Shown piece after piece: positions 35,463 to 45,553 of a DNA stretch of 64,000 bases (the first letter of the stretch is position 1; every line of letters begins with the position of its first letter). A model generated the notes under the pieces. It ran no database searches. It was not told the DNA's origin and saw only the letters and a program-made list of their open reading frames with translations. The position numbers were made by a program, and so were the translations under genes. Origin of the DNA: Corynebacterium parakroppenstedtii (GTDB lineage Bacteria; Actinomycetota; Actinomycetes; Mycobacteriales; Mycobacteriaceae); NCBI RefSeq assembly GCF_019754935.1, contig NZ_JAGSOA010000001.1, forward strand, positions 1,116,001 through 1,180,000. Direction: 5' to 3'.

Positions 35463-36644
35463 CTAATTCAACCCGGCGTACGAGTGCAGCCCCGATACTA
35501 CGAGGTTGATGAAGAACAGATTGAACACCATAATTCCGAAGGCAACCACGTTGATCCACGCTGCTCGCTGGTCTTTCCACCCCGTCGTGGCTCGAGCATG
35601 CAGATAAGCTGCGTACAAGATCCACGTGACGAACGACATGGTCTCCTTGGGGTCCCAGTTCCAGAAGCGCCCCCACGCCGATTCAGCCCAGATCGCGCCA
35701 AAAATCACGCCGAGCCCGAAAATCGGGAACGCCACGACGGCTGTGCGGTATGCCAGCCGGTCAAGTCTCTTGGCACTCGGCAGTGGTCCCGCGATTTTTC
35801 CCATGAAACCATGCTCTTGCCCCACCGGCTGAAACATCCTCACGATGTACGCCAAGCTACACATTCCGGATATCAGGCCGAAACCAGCACCAATGGACAC
35901 CGTCGATACGTGAATCGGGAACCAGTATGACTGCAACGCGGGTACCACCGGTGCCGATGCCGCGTACAGCTTCATGCCGCCATAGAACAGCAGCGCAACC
36001 ACGGGGGTCAGCACCCAGGGCCACATGATGCGGTTCTCGCGCTTAGTCAGGACCACCGTGGCGACGATCATCGCGACCAGCGACACCAAGGCGACATATT
36101 CGTACAAATTGCCCCACGGGAAGCGGTGCGCCGACAACCCGCGCAAAATGACGCACGCCGCATGGAACAGCAGCCCGAGGAAAATGACGCCCTGTCCGAA
36201 CGTCCCCAAGCGATCAACACTGTCTTGGCGAGCGTCGAGTTCAGCTTGGCTCATGACCGGCCGGTCGTGGGCAACGCGCCCCCACAATGAGGCGGCCCGC
36301 GAGCCTCCGCGATTCGACGAATCAGCAGAGGTTGTGGAGGCAGCATCATCTGTGCCAGTACCTGCACCCACGCTTACCGACGCGACACCGGATTCCGACG
36401 CCTCCGAGGCAACGCCCGATTTCGTCGCGCTAGCTCCAACCAGCTCCTTGTCCGAGGCACCCTGGCCTACAGACCGGTTTCCGGACTGGCTTTCCTCACG
36501 ACGACTAGCGTCCTCATATGCCTCTTGAAGCATCCGCTCGCGCACGTAATAGGCCAACATCACGATCAGCCCGATGACGTACACGGCGAAAGCCACTTTG
36601 AACGAAAAGTCTGAAAACGAGGCGAGAGTCTTATTAACCGGCAT
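35463..36644 (-). CDS. ccsB: Cytochrome c biogenesis protein CcsB (ResC/CcsA type)
   Basis: This protein has 393 residues, about 8 helices and the heme-handling tryptophan-rich motif WGRFWNWDPKETMSFVTW near the C-terminus, preceded by GLGVIFGAIWAESAWG. With ResB it forms the System II complex that exports heme and ligates it to apocytochrome c outside the membrane. A low-complexity Ser/Ala/Gly insert (about residues 45-115) sits after the first helix. ATG 36644 follows GAGGAG. It is the last gene of the resA-ccdA-resB-ccsB run. Confidence 0.93.
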   Translation of the reverse strand: MPVNKTLASFSDFSFKVAFAVYVIGLIVMLAYYVRERMLQEAYEDASRREESQSGNRSVGQGASDKELVGASATKSGVASEASESGVASVSVGAGTGTDDAASTTSADSSNRGGSRAASLWGRVAHDRPVMSQAELDARQDSVDRLGTFGQGVIFLGLLFHAACVILRGLSAHRFPWGNLYEYVALVSLVAMIVATVVLTKRENRIMWPWVLTPVVALLFYGGMKLYAASAPVVPALQSYWFPIHVSTVSIGAGFGLISGMCSLAYIVRMFQPVGQEHGFMGKIAGPLPSAKRLDRLAYRTAVVAFPIFGLGVIFGAIWAESAWGRFWNWDPKETMSFVTWILYAAYLHARATTGWKDQRAAWINVVAFGIMVFNLFFINLVVSGLHSYAGLN

Positions 36645-36774
36645 AGTTCTCCTCTTGATCTGTGCCCAGGCTATTCCACGTCACACTTTGGAGCAATAAA
36701 CACGCCATACGCCCAGGACGCACGCCACGGCCCGCTCATGAATAATCGCCATCAATCGTCCCCATCAATTATCA

Positions 36775-38403
36775 TCAATCCTCCTCGTCATCCTCGTATT
36801 CATCGTCGTCTGGTTCCTGCAGGATAGCCCGGGCATATTTGCTAAACTCCCGGCCCCATCCGGCCCTGTCCGTACGTGCAAGCCCGGCGGTCTCGACAAG
36901 CGCGCTGCCGTCGTCTTGCGGTGTGACGCGCACCCACATGCGTCGCCGTTTAATAGACACGGACTCAACCAACCCGGCGAGCATGATAAGCGTGATTCCC
37001 AGCAGGTATCCCTGCGTCGGATCGTGGCTGACTTGCAGGTTCACGAACGGCTTTGCGCCATTAAAGGTGATTTCAGTCCCGTCGTTAAGGGTGGTTTTCT
37101 CGCCTTTCCGCAGATTCACGCGATCAATTTTCGACAAAAGCCCCTGGTGGATCAGGCTCGTGTCCAGGGTGAATATGCTCTGCCCCACGCCCGTATCCAA
37201 TCCGGCATCGCCGCGGAACACGTCGATCGCAACAGCCTCATCGTCCTGCGTGGGAAAGCGCGACGCCGAGAGCACATTGTTGTTTTCGCCGGTAAATACG
37301 GCCGTCGGCGCATACATGCCCTGGATCGCTAACTGGTTTTTCCGTCGTTCTTGCAGGTCAGGATACATCCCCGCAGGCGGGTCGAACCGCATCGCACCGG
37401 CCGACAAGAAGTTCGTCATGTCGGTCGGCTGCCATTGAATCTCTCCGGTGCGCGTCTCGCCGTCGGGCCACTTGACCGTGAACGACGGCGCATAACCATG
37501 TCCCTGCAGGTACACGCGGTCACCAGCGATCCGCAACGGGTGGTTGACCTTCAGCGTGTACTTTGTCCACTCCGACGTGGGCTTATCGACGTCGTCCTTC
37601 GCGGCGTACCGAATGTCGGACGTAAACATTTTCGCCTGTCCGTTGGATAAGTAGTCCGCTTTGAAGTCCTCGATCTGCAGGCAGTATGGGGACAGTCGCG
37701 TTCCGTCGACAAGAGCCCCGTGGCGGAAGGAATCGAAATTAGCGACGGCTGAGTTGCAAAACTGCGAGTTCTCATTACCGGCGATGACGATGACCTGGCC
37801 TTCGTAATACATCAGGCGTCCGGCCGCGATGAAAACCAGCATGACGGTGAGACCGATGTGGAAAACCAGGTTGCAGAATTCGCGGGCGTATCCGCGTTCC
37901 GCGCTGAACGACCATTGCCCGGCGCGATCCTCATGTGCCGACGTTTCACGCGTGTGCCATTTTTTGAACCTCGGGGTGATGTGGGTGCGCGCGAAGGTGT
38001 CGGTGTCGGAAAAATCGCTGGCTGGGATGGTGCGGGCGCGGTAATGGGGCAGCCGGTTGAGGTTTTTGGGCGCTCGGACGGGCTGGGAGCGCATCGCTGT
38101 GTAGTGTTCCCATGTGCGGGGGATGATGCAGCCTACTAGCGATATGAACAGCAGGACGTAGATGGCGGTGAACCACGTGGAGGAGAAGACGTCGAAGAGC
38201 TGGAGCTTGTCGTAGATCTGCCCGAGCTTGCCGTTGTCGGCGATGTAGGTGTCTACTTTCTCTTGGTTCAGGGAGCGCTGCGGAAGGATGGCCCCTGGGA
38301 TTGCGCCGAGGGCCAGGAGGAATAGCAAAATCAGCGCGGTCCGCATGCTGGTCAACCAGCGCCAGGGGATACGCCACAGTGAAGAAAATTGTTTGCGCGC
38401 CAA
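36775..38403 (-). CDS. resB: Cytochrome c biogenesis protein ResB
   Basis: This 542-residue protein has four helices (near 13-32, 72-90, 165-185 and 455-475) and a large external domain, matching ResB/Ccs1 of System II. Conserved parts are WRWLTSMRTALILLFLLALG at the start, LVGCIIPRTWEHY and QGYLLGITLIMLAGL before the last helix. It begins with an unusual TTG codon at 38403 behind AAAGG. The next in-frame Met lies within the first helix, so TTG is favoured. The tail ends in a run of Asp/Glu. Confidence 0.93.
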   Translation of the reverse strand: MARKQFSSLWRIPWRWLTSMRTALILLFLLALGAIPGAILPQRSLNQEKVDTYIADNGKLGQIYDKLQLFDVFSSTWFTAIYVLLFISLVGCIIPRTWEHYTAMRSQPVRAPKNLNRLPHYRARTIPASDFSDTDTFARTHITPRFKKWHTRETSAHEDRAGQWSFSAERGYAREFCNLVFHIGLTVMLVFIAAGRLMYYEGQVIVIAGNENSQFCNSAVANFDSFRHGALVDGTRLSPYCLQIEDFKADYLSNGQAKMFTSDIRYAAKDDVDKPTSEWTKYTLKVNHPLRIAGDRVYLQGHGYAPSFTVKWPDGETRTGEIQWQPTDMTNFLSAGAMRFDPPAGMYPDLQERRKNQLAIQGMYAPTAVFTGENNNVLSASRFPTQDDEAVAIDVFRGDAGLDTGVGQSIFTLDTSLIHQGLLSKIDRVNLRKGEKTTLNDGTEITFNGAKPFVNLQVSHDPTQGYLLGITLIMLAGLVESVSIKRRRMWVRVTPQDDGSALVETAGLARTDRAGWGREFSKYARAILQEPDDDEYEDDEED

Positions 38404-38517
38404 ATCGTCTGCCTTTCTTTTGCTATCCGATTATGGTCTATGCGGCAGATCAATGGTGAAGTGCGTCCACCGAATCCGATCATCGGTCGGGCCCAACCAC
38501 GGTCGTGGGCTAAGGAT

Positions 38518-39324
38518 CTAGATGGGTGTCACCGTGCTGGTCACTGCCCACTGCCGGATCCACGACACAAAGACCGCCCATTGGCCTGTGACCAGGGCAA
38601 TCCCTACGACGATCAAGGCGACGCCACCGGCGATTTGAACCCCGCGACTGTGGCGACGCAACCACGATACGCTCGATAACGCTTTGGAAGAGCCCAATGC
38701 CACGATGACGAAGGGTAACCCCAGCCCCAAGCAGTAGAAGATGATGAGGATAACTCCGCGCAGGGCCGTCGTCCCTTCGGTTCCCGCAGCAATGCTAATA
38801 ATCCCGGCGAGAGTGGGGCCTAAACATGGCGTCCACCCGAGGGCGAACACCGCCCCCAGAAGCGGAGCCCCCATTAACGTGGACCAATGCTTCGGAGCCA
38901 TACGGCGTTCATTCTGCAGAAACGGTATGAACCCCAGGAATACGACGCCCATCACAATGGTGACAACGCCCCCGACGCGTTGGAGAAGCTCGTTGTTCAT
39001 CTGGAGGGCGGAGATAGCGCCAAAGATGGATGCCGTCGCTAAAACGAAGACCACCGTAAAACCGGCGACGAAAAGCAGCGCAGCCCCAGCCACGCGGCCA
39101 CGGTGGGAGCGAACTTTTGTCCCCTCGGCTGTGATGTCACTTTCCGCGCCGACGACACCGGCAAGGTAGGAAATATAGCCAGGCACCAGCGGGATGACGC
39201 ATGGGCTTGCGAAAGAGACAAGGCCTGCCAGCGCGGCAGCGCCTAACGCAAGGAGTAGCGGGCCCGACGCGGCGGTGTTCGCAAAAACGGAACCGACATC
39301 AACATGAACCTGGGCGGGGATCAT
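38518..39324 (-). CDS. ccdA: Cytochrome c biogenesis protein CcdA
   Basis: This 268-residue membrane protein has six helices and the two redox cysteines that carry electrons across the membrane: ASPCVIPLVPGYISYLAG near helix 1 and GWTPCLGPTLAGI in helix 4. It reduces ResA so that apocytochrome c thiols are kept reduced for heme attachment. The ATG at 39324 overlaps the last base of the resA stop (TAATG), giving tight coupling. Confidence 0.94.
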   Translation of the reverse strand: MIPAQVHVDVGSVFANTAASGPLLLALGAAALAGLVSFASPCVIPLVPGYISYLAGVVGAESDITAEGTKVRSHRGRVAGAALLFVAGFTVVFVLATASIFGAISALQMNNELLQRVGGVVTIVMGVVFLGFIPFLQNERRMAPKHWSTLMGAPLLGAVFALGWTPCLGPTLAGIISIAAGTEGTTALRGVILIIFYCLGLGLPFVIVALGSSKALSSVSWLRRHSRGVQIAGGVALIVVGIALVTGQWAVFVSWIRQWAVTSTVTPI

Positions 39325-40085
39325 TATTCCTTCTCCAGGGTGTTCACAACGTCCATGATTTCTTTCACATTGACTTCGCGGAGGAATACCGCCGCTGGCC
39401 GGTGTTGTTTATCGAGGACAATCGTCGTCGGCACGACGGATGCGGGGATTCCGCCTAGAGAGATAGCAGATTTGAACGAGGGATCGTAGATGCTCGGGTA
39501 GGTGATGTCGTTATCTTTGACGAAATCCTGCGCGGCCTGCTTGTTGAAATCACGGACGTTGATCCCGAGAACAGTGCCGGCTGGTTTGCTTTTCGACGTG
39601 CCGGAATCATCCGAACCGTCAGCCCCGTTCCCCGGCCCTTTTTGCAGGTCATCCTGAATTTCTTGCAGGTCATCGACCTCAGTGCGGCACGGGGCACACC
39701 ACTGCCCCCAGGCGTTCAGCACCACGATTTGGTTATCGAAATCCGACAACTTAATTGTCTTATCCGGCTCCATTAACGACGAACCGGATAGGTCTTTTAC
39801 TGGCTTGCGATCTTTCTGGTCGTACTTAATGACCAACTGGCCACCCGGGGAGACGAAGCTGAAATTTCCGCCGACGGCGACCGCGTCTTTACCAGCCGTT
39901 TCGTCAGAACCACAGGCGGTCAGTGTGGTAGCCCCCACCGCAGCCACGGCACAGGCCACAAGTGCCGACACTACAGTGTGACGTACGGATCGCGCCCAAG
40001 CCTGACGATGGGTCATTCTGTGCGTACGTGCCGGCCGGCCACCGTAGGCAGCCACCTTTGGGCTAGCGGATGTCGTCTTCTTCAT
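39324..40085 (-). CDS. resA: Thiol-disulfide reductase, ResA/TlpA type lipoprotein
   Basis: This protein of about 253 residues has an N-terminal helix ending in a lipobox, TTLTACGS, so it is probably lipid-anchored outside the membrane. The thioredoxin domain carries the active site WGQWCAPCRTEV and the cis-proline region ASVVPTTIVLDKQ. A Gly/Asp/Ser-rich insert of about 25 residues follows the active-site helix. Together with CcdA it reduces cytochrome c cysteines. ATG 40085 is used; ATG 40016 is also possible. Confidence 0.92.
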   Translation of the reverse strand: MKKTTSASPKVAAYGGRPARTHRMTHRQAWARSVRHTVVSALVACAVAAVGATTLTACGSDETAGKDAVAVGGNFSFVSPGGQLVIKYDQKDRKPVKDLSGSSLMEPDKTIKLSDFDNQIVVLNAWGQWCAPCRTEVDDLQEIQDDLQKGPGNGADGSDDSGTSKSKPAGTVLGINVRDFNKQAAQDFVKDNDITYPSIYDPSFKSAISLGGIPASVVPTTIVLDKQHRPAAVFLREVNVKEIMDVVNTLEKE

Positions 40086-40149
40086 CACTCACACCACCTC
40101 ACACTGACTTCGGCCCATATCGTCATCACCTATACGCCACGTGCCGGAC

Positions 40150-40908
40150 CTATACGCCATGTGCTGGCTCGCTATAGACCACATCACTCACTTGGGCACG
40201 AATCCTCGAGGCCTTGTCCGCCGCACGAGCATCCGCCGACGCACGCGACGTCGTTTCACGTGTCACACCCGGCGCGCCCACTTGTGCAACCGAGCTGACC
40301 TGCGCGGGGTTGCCCACCTGCGCAGCGGAACCCGCCAGCGCAGCATCGTCATCGTCGAAAATAAGGCTGGTCACGCTGGCCAGTGAACACTGACGAACCG
40401 CCGGATTATGGGCCAACGCTTTGCCAGCGTAATCACGCTGCAGCATCACGATAGGAAGCTGGTGGGAAACCAGCACAGCCTCGTGGCCACGAGCTTCTTC
40501 ACGCGCTCGTCCGACTGCAATCCACATCCGGTCACAAATGTCCTGGTAAGGCTCGCCCCAACTGGGCTGCATCGGTTCTGTCAGATGATGCCACAATTTA
40601 GGGTTCCACAGCTGGGAGCGCCATCCCTTGATCCGGTGCCCTTCTAGCTCATTTCCAGCCTCGATGAGGTCATCATCAATCTCGATATCCACACCGGTCA
40701 CCTTCTTGAAGGGCTCGGCAGTTTCCTGAGCGCGCACCAAAGGCGATGCTTTCACCACTGTCACATCATGATCCCTGAAGGCGCGAGCACACATCGACGC
40801 CATGACGCGTCCACGATCGCTCAAGTGATAGCCGGGTAAGCGGCCATACAGAATGCGATCCGGGTTGAAGACCTCGCCATGACGGACGAGGTGGACAATC
40901 GTGGACAC
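40150..40908 (-). CDS. Histidine phosphatase family protein
   Basis: This 252-residue protein has the phosphohistidine RHG motif (HLVRHGEVFNPDRILYGRLPG) at the start, ASPLVRAQETAEP, and a second catalytic His in LVSHQLPIVML. GTG 40908 follows AGGAGG at 9 bases and starts 4 bases after the hemL stop. The C-terminal 60 residues are Ala/Ser/Arg-rich and unconserved. The M. tuberculosis counterpart between hemL and the cytochrome genes is Rv0525. The substrate is unknown. Confidence 0.9.
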   Translation of the reverse strand: MSTIVHLVRHGEVFNPDRILYGRLPGYHLSDRGRVMASMCARAFRDHDVTVVKASPLVRAQETAEPFKKVTGVDIEIDDDLIEAGNELEGHRIKGWRSQLWNPKLWHHLTEPMQPSWGEPYQDICDRMWIAVGRAREEARGHEAVLVSHQLPIVMLQRDYAGKALAHNPAVRQCSLASVTSLIFDDDDAALAGSAAQVGNPAQVSSVAQVGAPGVTRETTSRASADARAADKASRIRAQVSDVVYSEPAHGV

Positions 40909-40912
40909 GTAC

Positions 40913-42754
40913 TTAGCCCTCCTTGGTGGCCGCTGCGGCCGCCTTCGCGGCAGGACGCAATGCAGATTCAATGCGAGAGAAATCTTCGTCGGTCAACGCC
41001 GTAGATACAAACCAGGTCTCAAACGGCGACGGAGCCGTGTACACACCATTGTCTAACAGCTCGTGGAAGAACGGGGCGTAACGGAACGTGTCCGCGGCTT
41101 GCATATCCGCGAAATTATGCCCCTCACCCTCGGCAAACCGCACCGACAGGAACGTCGACGCGCGCTGGATGTGGTGGGCAACGCTCTCACGCTCCAGAGC
41201 CTCGTGCAGCAAGTTCTCCAACCGGTCAGCATTCGCGCGGATCGTCGCGTAACACTTCTCATCTGCCAGACGCAATGACGCTAACCCAGCAGCCATCGCT
41301 ACGGGGTTACCCGACAAAGTCCCCGCCTGGTACACAGGGCCCTCCGGCGCAAGGTACGACATGATGTCGCGTCGGCCACCAAATGCTGCAGCTGGCAGCC
41401 CGCCCGAGACAACCTTGCCGAAGGTGACGAGGTCGCCCGCCACACCATCGACGCCGTACCAGCCCTCATGCGATGTGCGGAAACCCGTCATAACCTCGTC
41501 GAGAATAAGAAGAGCACCATACTCGTGGGCGATGTCCTTAAGTCCGGCATTGAAACCCTCATGGGGCGCGACGGTCCCCATATTCCCGGCCGCAGCCTCC
41601 GCGATCACGCAGGCGATGTCGTCGGGGTGTTGCTCGAAGGCGTCACGAACCGCGTCGAGATCGTTGTAGGGGACCACGATGGTGTCACTCTGGGTCACGC
41701 CTGGTGAATCCGGCAAACCGAAGGTCGCCACACCACTGCCCGCCGAGACCAAGAGGGAATCGACGTGCCCGTGATAGCACCCCGCAAACTTCACGACCGT
41801 TGACCGGCCGGTGAAGCCGCGCGCCAACCGCACCGCGGACATGGTTGCCTCGGTTCCGGAGTTGACCATACGCACTTCGTCCACTGCGGTGCGGTCGATA
41901 ATTTCCTTAGCCAGGCTATTTTCTGCAGCAGTGGGTGCGCCGAACGATAAGCCCTTCGTCGCCGCTTCCTGGACGGCCTCCACAATCGCGGGATGGGCGT
42001 TGCCGTGCAGCATCGGACCCCACGATGACACTAAATCCACGTACTCGTTTCCATCGACATCCCGCAGGTGGCTCCCCCTCGCGGAGTCAATGAACAGTGG
42101 CGTACCCCCCACGGAGCCGAATGCCCGCACCGGGGAATTCACCCCACCCGGGATTAATTCACGAGCTTGTGAGAATAAATCACTACTACGAGTCATAGTT
42201 TTCATGGTAGGGAACTCCACCGCTAACTGCCCACACTCATCGGTGGAGGACGTCGCCTTGCGCGAATACCCCGGCCCCCGCTCTGGTTCTTGCCGACGCT
42301 TATACGCCATCGCTGCCGCATTCGCGCGGCTATCAGCAGCCTCGTTGAGTTCATGCCCGGCGTGCCCCTTAACCCACCGGAATGTCACCTCAGCCCCATT
42401 CTTCCGACGACGTGTAAGCAGTTCGTCGATCTCCTTGATTTGCTCCAGGTTCAGGACGGGTTTCCCATTCGACGTTTTCCAGCCTTTTTTCTTCCACCCA
42501 TGAACCCACTTGGTTACCGAATTAATGACGTACTGGGAGTCGCAGAAAATCTCCAATTTCTCCGGAATGCCATCTCTATCGCACATATATTCGGTTACAC
42601 GTAACAACTGACGGACAGCCTCAAGCTCGCCCTTGTTATTCGTTCCGTGTGCCCATCCCCCAGCAGCCCAATGAGCGTCATCAATGTACCAGGCCCACCC
42701 CGACGGGCCTGGATTTCCAATCGCCGATCCATCAACCGCAGCCGTAATTGTCAT
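40913..42754 (-). CDS. hemL: In-frame fusion: RNase HI domain + glutamate-1-semialdehyde 2,1-aminomutase
   Basis: One uninterrupted 613-codon frame. Residues 1-155 are a complete RNase HI with the DEDD carboxylates Asp8 (AAVDGS), Glu43 (NNKGELEAV), Asp72 (FCDSQYV) and Asp141 (NEAADSR), plus KGHAGHEL. A linker of about 25 residues follows. The last 430 residues are a complete PLP-dependent Hem[43 protein letters not shown] and Lys264 (HemL numbering) in FGKVVSGG. HemL makes 5-aminolevulinate. ATG 42205 at the HemL boundary has GGAG 9 bases upstream, so HemL may also be made separately. The upstream start is ATG 42754 (possibly leaderless, TACACT 7 bases before) or GTG 42775. Confidence 0.9.
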   Translation of the reverse strand: MTITAAVDGSAIGNPGPSGWAWYIDDAHWAAGGWAHGTNNKGELEAVRQLLRVTEYMCDRDGIPEKLEIFCDSQYVINSVTKWVHGWKKKGWKTSNGKPVLNLEQIKEIDELLTRRRKNGAEVTFRWVKGHAGHELNEAADSRANAAAMAYKRRQEPERGPGYSRKATSSTDECGQLAVEFPTMKTMTRSSDLFSQARELIPGGVNSPVRAFGSVGGTPLFIDSARGSHLRDVDGNEYVDLVSSWGPMLHGNAHPAIVEAVQEAATKGLSFGAPTAAENSLAKEIIDRTAVDEVRMVNSGTEATMSAVRLARGFTGRSTVVKFAGCYHGHVDSLLVSAGSGVATFGLPDSPGVTQSDTIVVPYNDLDAVRDAFEQHPDDIACVIAEAAAGNMGTVAPHEGFNAGLKDIAHEYGALLILDEVMTGFRTSHEGWYGVDGVAGDLVTFGKVVSGGLPAAAFGGRRDIMSYLAPEGPVYQAGTLSGNPVAMAAGLASLRLADEKCYATIRANADRLENLLHEALERESVAHHIQRASTFLSVRFAEGEGHNFADMQAADTFRYAPFFHELLDNGVYTAPSPFETWFVSTALTDEDFSRIESALRPAAKAAAAATKEG

Positions 42755-42901
42755 GACGCTCAGTGTAAACGGCACCTAGGACACGGGACCATAAGTGCCG
42801 TTATCCACGGCCAACGCGGCGACGCGGGTTACACACCATTCCGCGCAGCCCACACCTCACACAGCTGACGCGGCGATGCCTACAGGCGCGACCCCCAAGC
42901 G

Positions 42902-45553
42902 CTACGCCCGCCGCAACGTCAGGGTGCGCATCTCAATCACGGTTGAGCCCAAAAGCATCAAGAACGTAGACACCAAGGGGTTAATAATTGACAACGCCCC
43001 GCCCACCAGCGCAAAGGTGTTATATGCACGCGAAAAGTTCATATTGCCCTTACCAACACGCCGCACCTTCGTCGCCAAGTTCACCGCGTCAGGAACGGCG
43101 CGCACCTCGTCGCGAAGGATAACGACCGACGCATCAACCGTGTCCAAGCAATCTGCAGCACCGACGAGAATGCCGACGTCGGCCACCGCCAGGTACTTCA
43201 TCAAGTCGCGGTCACCAACGAGGGCGACGCTGTAGCCTTCGCGGTGCATGGATCGCACGGCCGCCCCTTTACGCGATGGCGCGATCCCGGCCAGAACCAA
43301 GCTCATGCCCAAACTATCCGCGGATTTCTTGGCCACTGGGTAGGTATCACGGGATAACATTCCCGTCTCAATACCCATATCTTCCAGCTGCTCGATGGCC
43401 TCCGCCGCGTCGTCCTTCGTCGCGTCGATCACGGTAATAACGCCACGGTTCTTGTTCTTCCAGGACACCACCAAGGGGGTGCCACCAGAGATCGCCGCCA
43501 TTGCAAGGCGATCATCTTTCAGTTCAGACAAGTCGCGGGGCCGCCATAGCGCAGCTTTCACAGAACTCATCTCGCCGCGAATCGGAATATCCACGGTGCC
43601 AATAAAGGACCCGTTGTCGGTGATCTGCTCGCCCGTCACCTCAATCCAGTGAGGAACACTGTTCCCTCCGGCTCCCAGGTCACGAGATTCACGGGCAGCT
43701 TTCACCAATGCACGAGAGACCCCATGATCGCTCTCCATGGCCAGGGCACCCGCCACACGAAGGATCAAGTCAGCGTTTTCGCCTTCCGCCGCAGTCACGC
43801 TCTCCACTTTCATGTTTCCGGTGGTCAACGTACCGACGCGGTTGAAAAGCAGCATGTCACATTCGCCCAGATCCCACATCACTTGCTCGTCGCGGAATAA
43901 GATGCCACGGCTAATCGCTCGGGCCAGCCCTAACCGCGAGGCCAACGTCGTGGAGATAGCCAGGGACACCGGCCCCACCCCCGTGAGCACCGCCAAACTT
44001 GTCGCCAGGGCACCCGCCGCGTCCTTCATAATGAGGAACCAGTTCAGGAAGCACATCACGGCCAGCACTATCGCCCAGGGGACAAGGAGCGATGCTGACC
44101 GGGTCGCGGTGCGGGTCGCCATATGCTCCGCATAATCGCACTCCTCGACCCAACGGTGCATGGCCGCCAGACGCGTCGTATGTCCGGACCGATCGACACG
44201 GATCTTGAGAGTATCCCCCATATTGCGCCCACCAGCGTAAATATGGGAATTAACCTTGACGACGGTTCGGTTACTGTGCCCCGACACCGGCCCCGGACTA
44301 ATTAACGACGATCCGCCAACAACAACTCCGTCGACGGGAATAATGTCGCCCGGCCCGACCAGAATGTCCTCACCAGGGTGGAGCTCTGCTGCGCTGACAG
44401 ACTGCTTCCGTGGCCCATCGGCAGTCCGACGAATGACGGTGACCATCATCCCCGAATCCACGTTGTGTGTGGACAGTAGCTCCATGCTGTGCAAGCGATT
44501 GCGTCGTGACAGTAGCCGCCCCAGAAGAACCAGGGTGGTTGCTCCACAGGCGACGTCGAAAAAGACTTGCGGTTGGTGCTGGAAGACAAGCCATTTGGGT
44601 GCCGACGTCCAATCACCCTGCGGCCGCATAAAAACGACGGTGCCCACAGACCACACATATGCGACGGTCACGGCCAGTGATGTTGCAGAATCAAGCGCGG
44701 CCATCTTTCTGCGAAGACCGCCGACGGCTGCCCGGTGGAAGGGCCACGCACAGTAGGACACGACGGGCAACGCCAATCCCGCCGACACCCACTGCCAGTA
44801 CGGAAACTGAAGCCGCGGGAAAAGGGCGATGGCGACGACCGGCACCGACAGCGCCACCGCCACAATAAGCCGAAGCTTCGTGATTAAAGCGCGCGCGGTA
44901 AACAGCGCCTCCATGTTGTCCGGTTTCTTCACCCGGAATGGATGGCGAGACAAGAACGACTCGTTGTGCCGACGATGCCGACGTCGCTTCCGTTCTCTTC
45001 TTTCCTTCTCGGCCTCGGATTCAATGACCTGACGGTACACTGACCCCAATTTTTTGACGGCACTCACGCCGCTGGCCTGGAGGATCGAAATGATGTGATC
45101 CACCGACATCGAACTCGGTGCAGAAATCCATGCCGTCGATGGGTTTCCGTAGACAATGCGGGCAGTCACACCGTCGACATCCGAGAGCATCTTTTCGATA
45201 TCACCCGCGTGGACGGCGTCCTCAAGCCCGTCCAACTCCAAGGTGAACGAGTGGTATGACTGCTCTTCATCCTCGTCATTCAGCAGACCCGCGTGGCGAC
45301 GCTCGACCCCCAAATCGCGGGCAGCGTCGACCGCCGCTTTGATAGCGGTTTCAGACTTTTCCAGGGACTCCGGGTCAGCGGGAAGTAGCGAACCATCCGC
45401 CGCGCGTCGGTTATTCCGGGGTGAGTACTTCCCCGAGTGGGAACCATAGGGGCGACGGTGCCGCGGAAAATCTGTCGTGGGCTCGCCCGGTGTGGGCTTC
45501 TTGGGTGAGCTATCTGGCATTTGGTCTTCTACAGCCGATTTTTTTACTGCCAT
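42902..45553 (-). CDS. Degenerate P1B-type ATPase homologue, predicted inactive
   Basis: This protein of about 883 residues has a low-complexity N-terminus, a ferredoxin-like metal-domain fold without CxxC (about 97-165) and a P1B-type membrane core. The phosphorylation motif DKTGT reads NRVGT, so the acceptor aspartate is Asn571. The actuator TGE reads SGH, the membrane CPC motif is GP only, and GDGxND reads GDRDLM. The nucleotide-domain HP is DHG. All essential motifs are lost while the length and frame are intact, so it is a conserved pseudoenzyme rather than a recent pseudogene. Its start overlaps the previous gene by 10 bases. The surrounding hem genes suggest a heme- or copper-linked role, unproven. 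Confidence 0.85.
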   Translation of the reverse strand: MAVKKSAVEDQMPDSSPKKPTPGEPTTDFPRHRRPYGSHSGKYSPRNNRRAADGSLLPADPESLEKSETAIKAAVDAARDLGVERRHAGLLNDEDEEQSYHSFTLELDGLEDAVHAGDIEKMLSDVDGVTARIVYGNPSTAWISAPSSMSVDHIISILQASGVSAVKKLGSVYRQVIESEAEKERRERKRRRHRRHNESFLSRHPFRVKKPDNMEALFTARALITKLRLIVAVALSVPVVAIALFPRLQFPYWQWVSAGLALPVVSYCAWPFHRAAVGGLRRKMAALDSATSLAVTVAYVWSVGTVVFMRPQGDWTSAPKWLVFQHQPQVFFDVACGATTLVLLGRLLSRRNRLHSMELLSTHNVDSGMMVTVIRRTADGPRKQSVSAAELHPGEDILVGPGDIIPVDGVVVGGSSLISPGPVSGHSNRTVVKVNSHIYAGGRNMGDTLKIRVDRSGHTTRLAAMHRWVEECDYAEHMATRTATRSASLLVPWAIVLAVMCFLNWFLIMKDAAGALATSLAVLTGVGPVSLAISTTLASRLGLARAISRGILFRDEQVMWDLGECDMLLFNRVGTLTTGNMKVESVTAAEGENADLILRVAGALAMESDHGVSRALVKAARESRDLGAGGNSVPHWIEVTGEQITDNGSFIGTVDIPIRGEMSSVKAALWRPRDLSELKDDRLAMAAISGGTPLVVSWKNKNRGVITVIDATKDDAAEAIEQLEDMGIETGMLSRDTYPVAKKSADSLGMSLVLAGIAPSRKGAAVRSMHREGYSVALVGDRDLMKYLAVADVGILVGAADCLDTVDASVVILRDEVRAVPDAVNLATKVRRVGKGNMNFSRAYNTFALVGGALSIINPLVSTFLMLLGSTVIEMRTLTLRRA

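Noticed and set aside
35241..35930. Plus-strand frame (229 codons) running from repeat copy 3 into ccsB
   Set aside because: It reads the repeat arms as protein (GYMGENGQ-like segments recur in all copies because the DNA is repeated) and then antisense ccsB; not coding.
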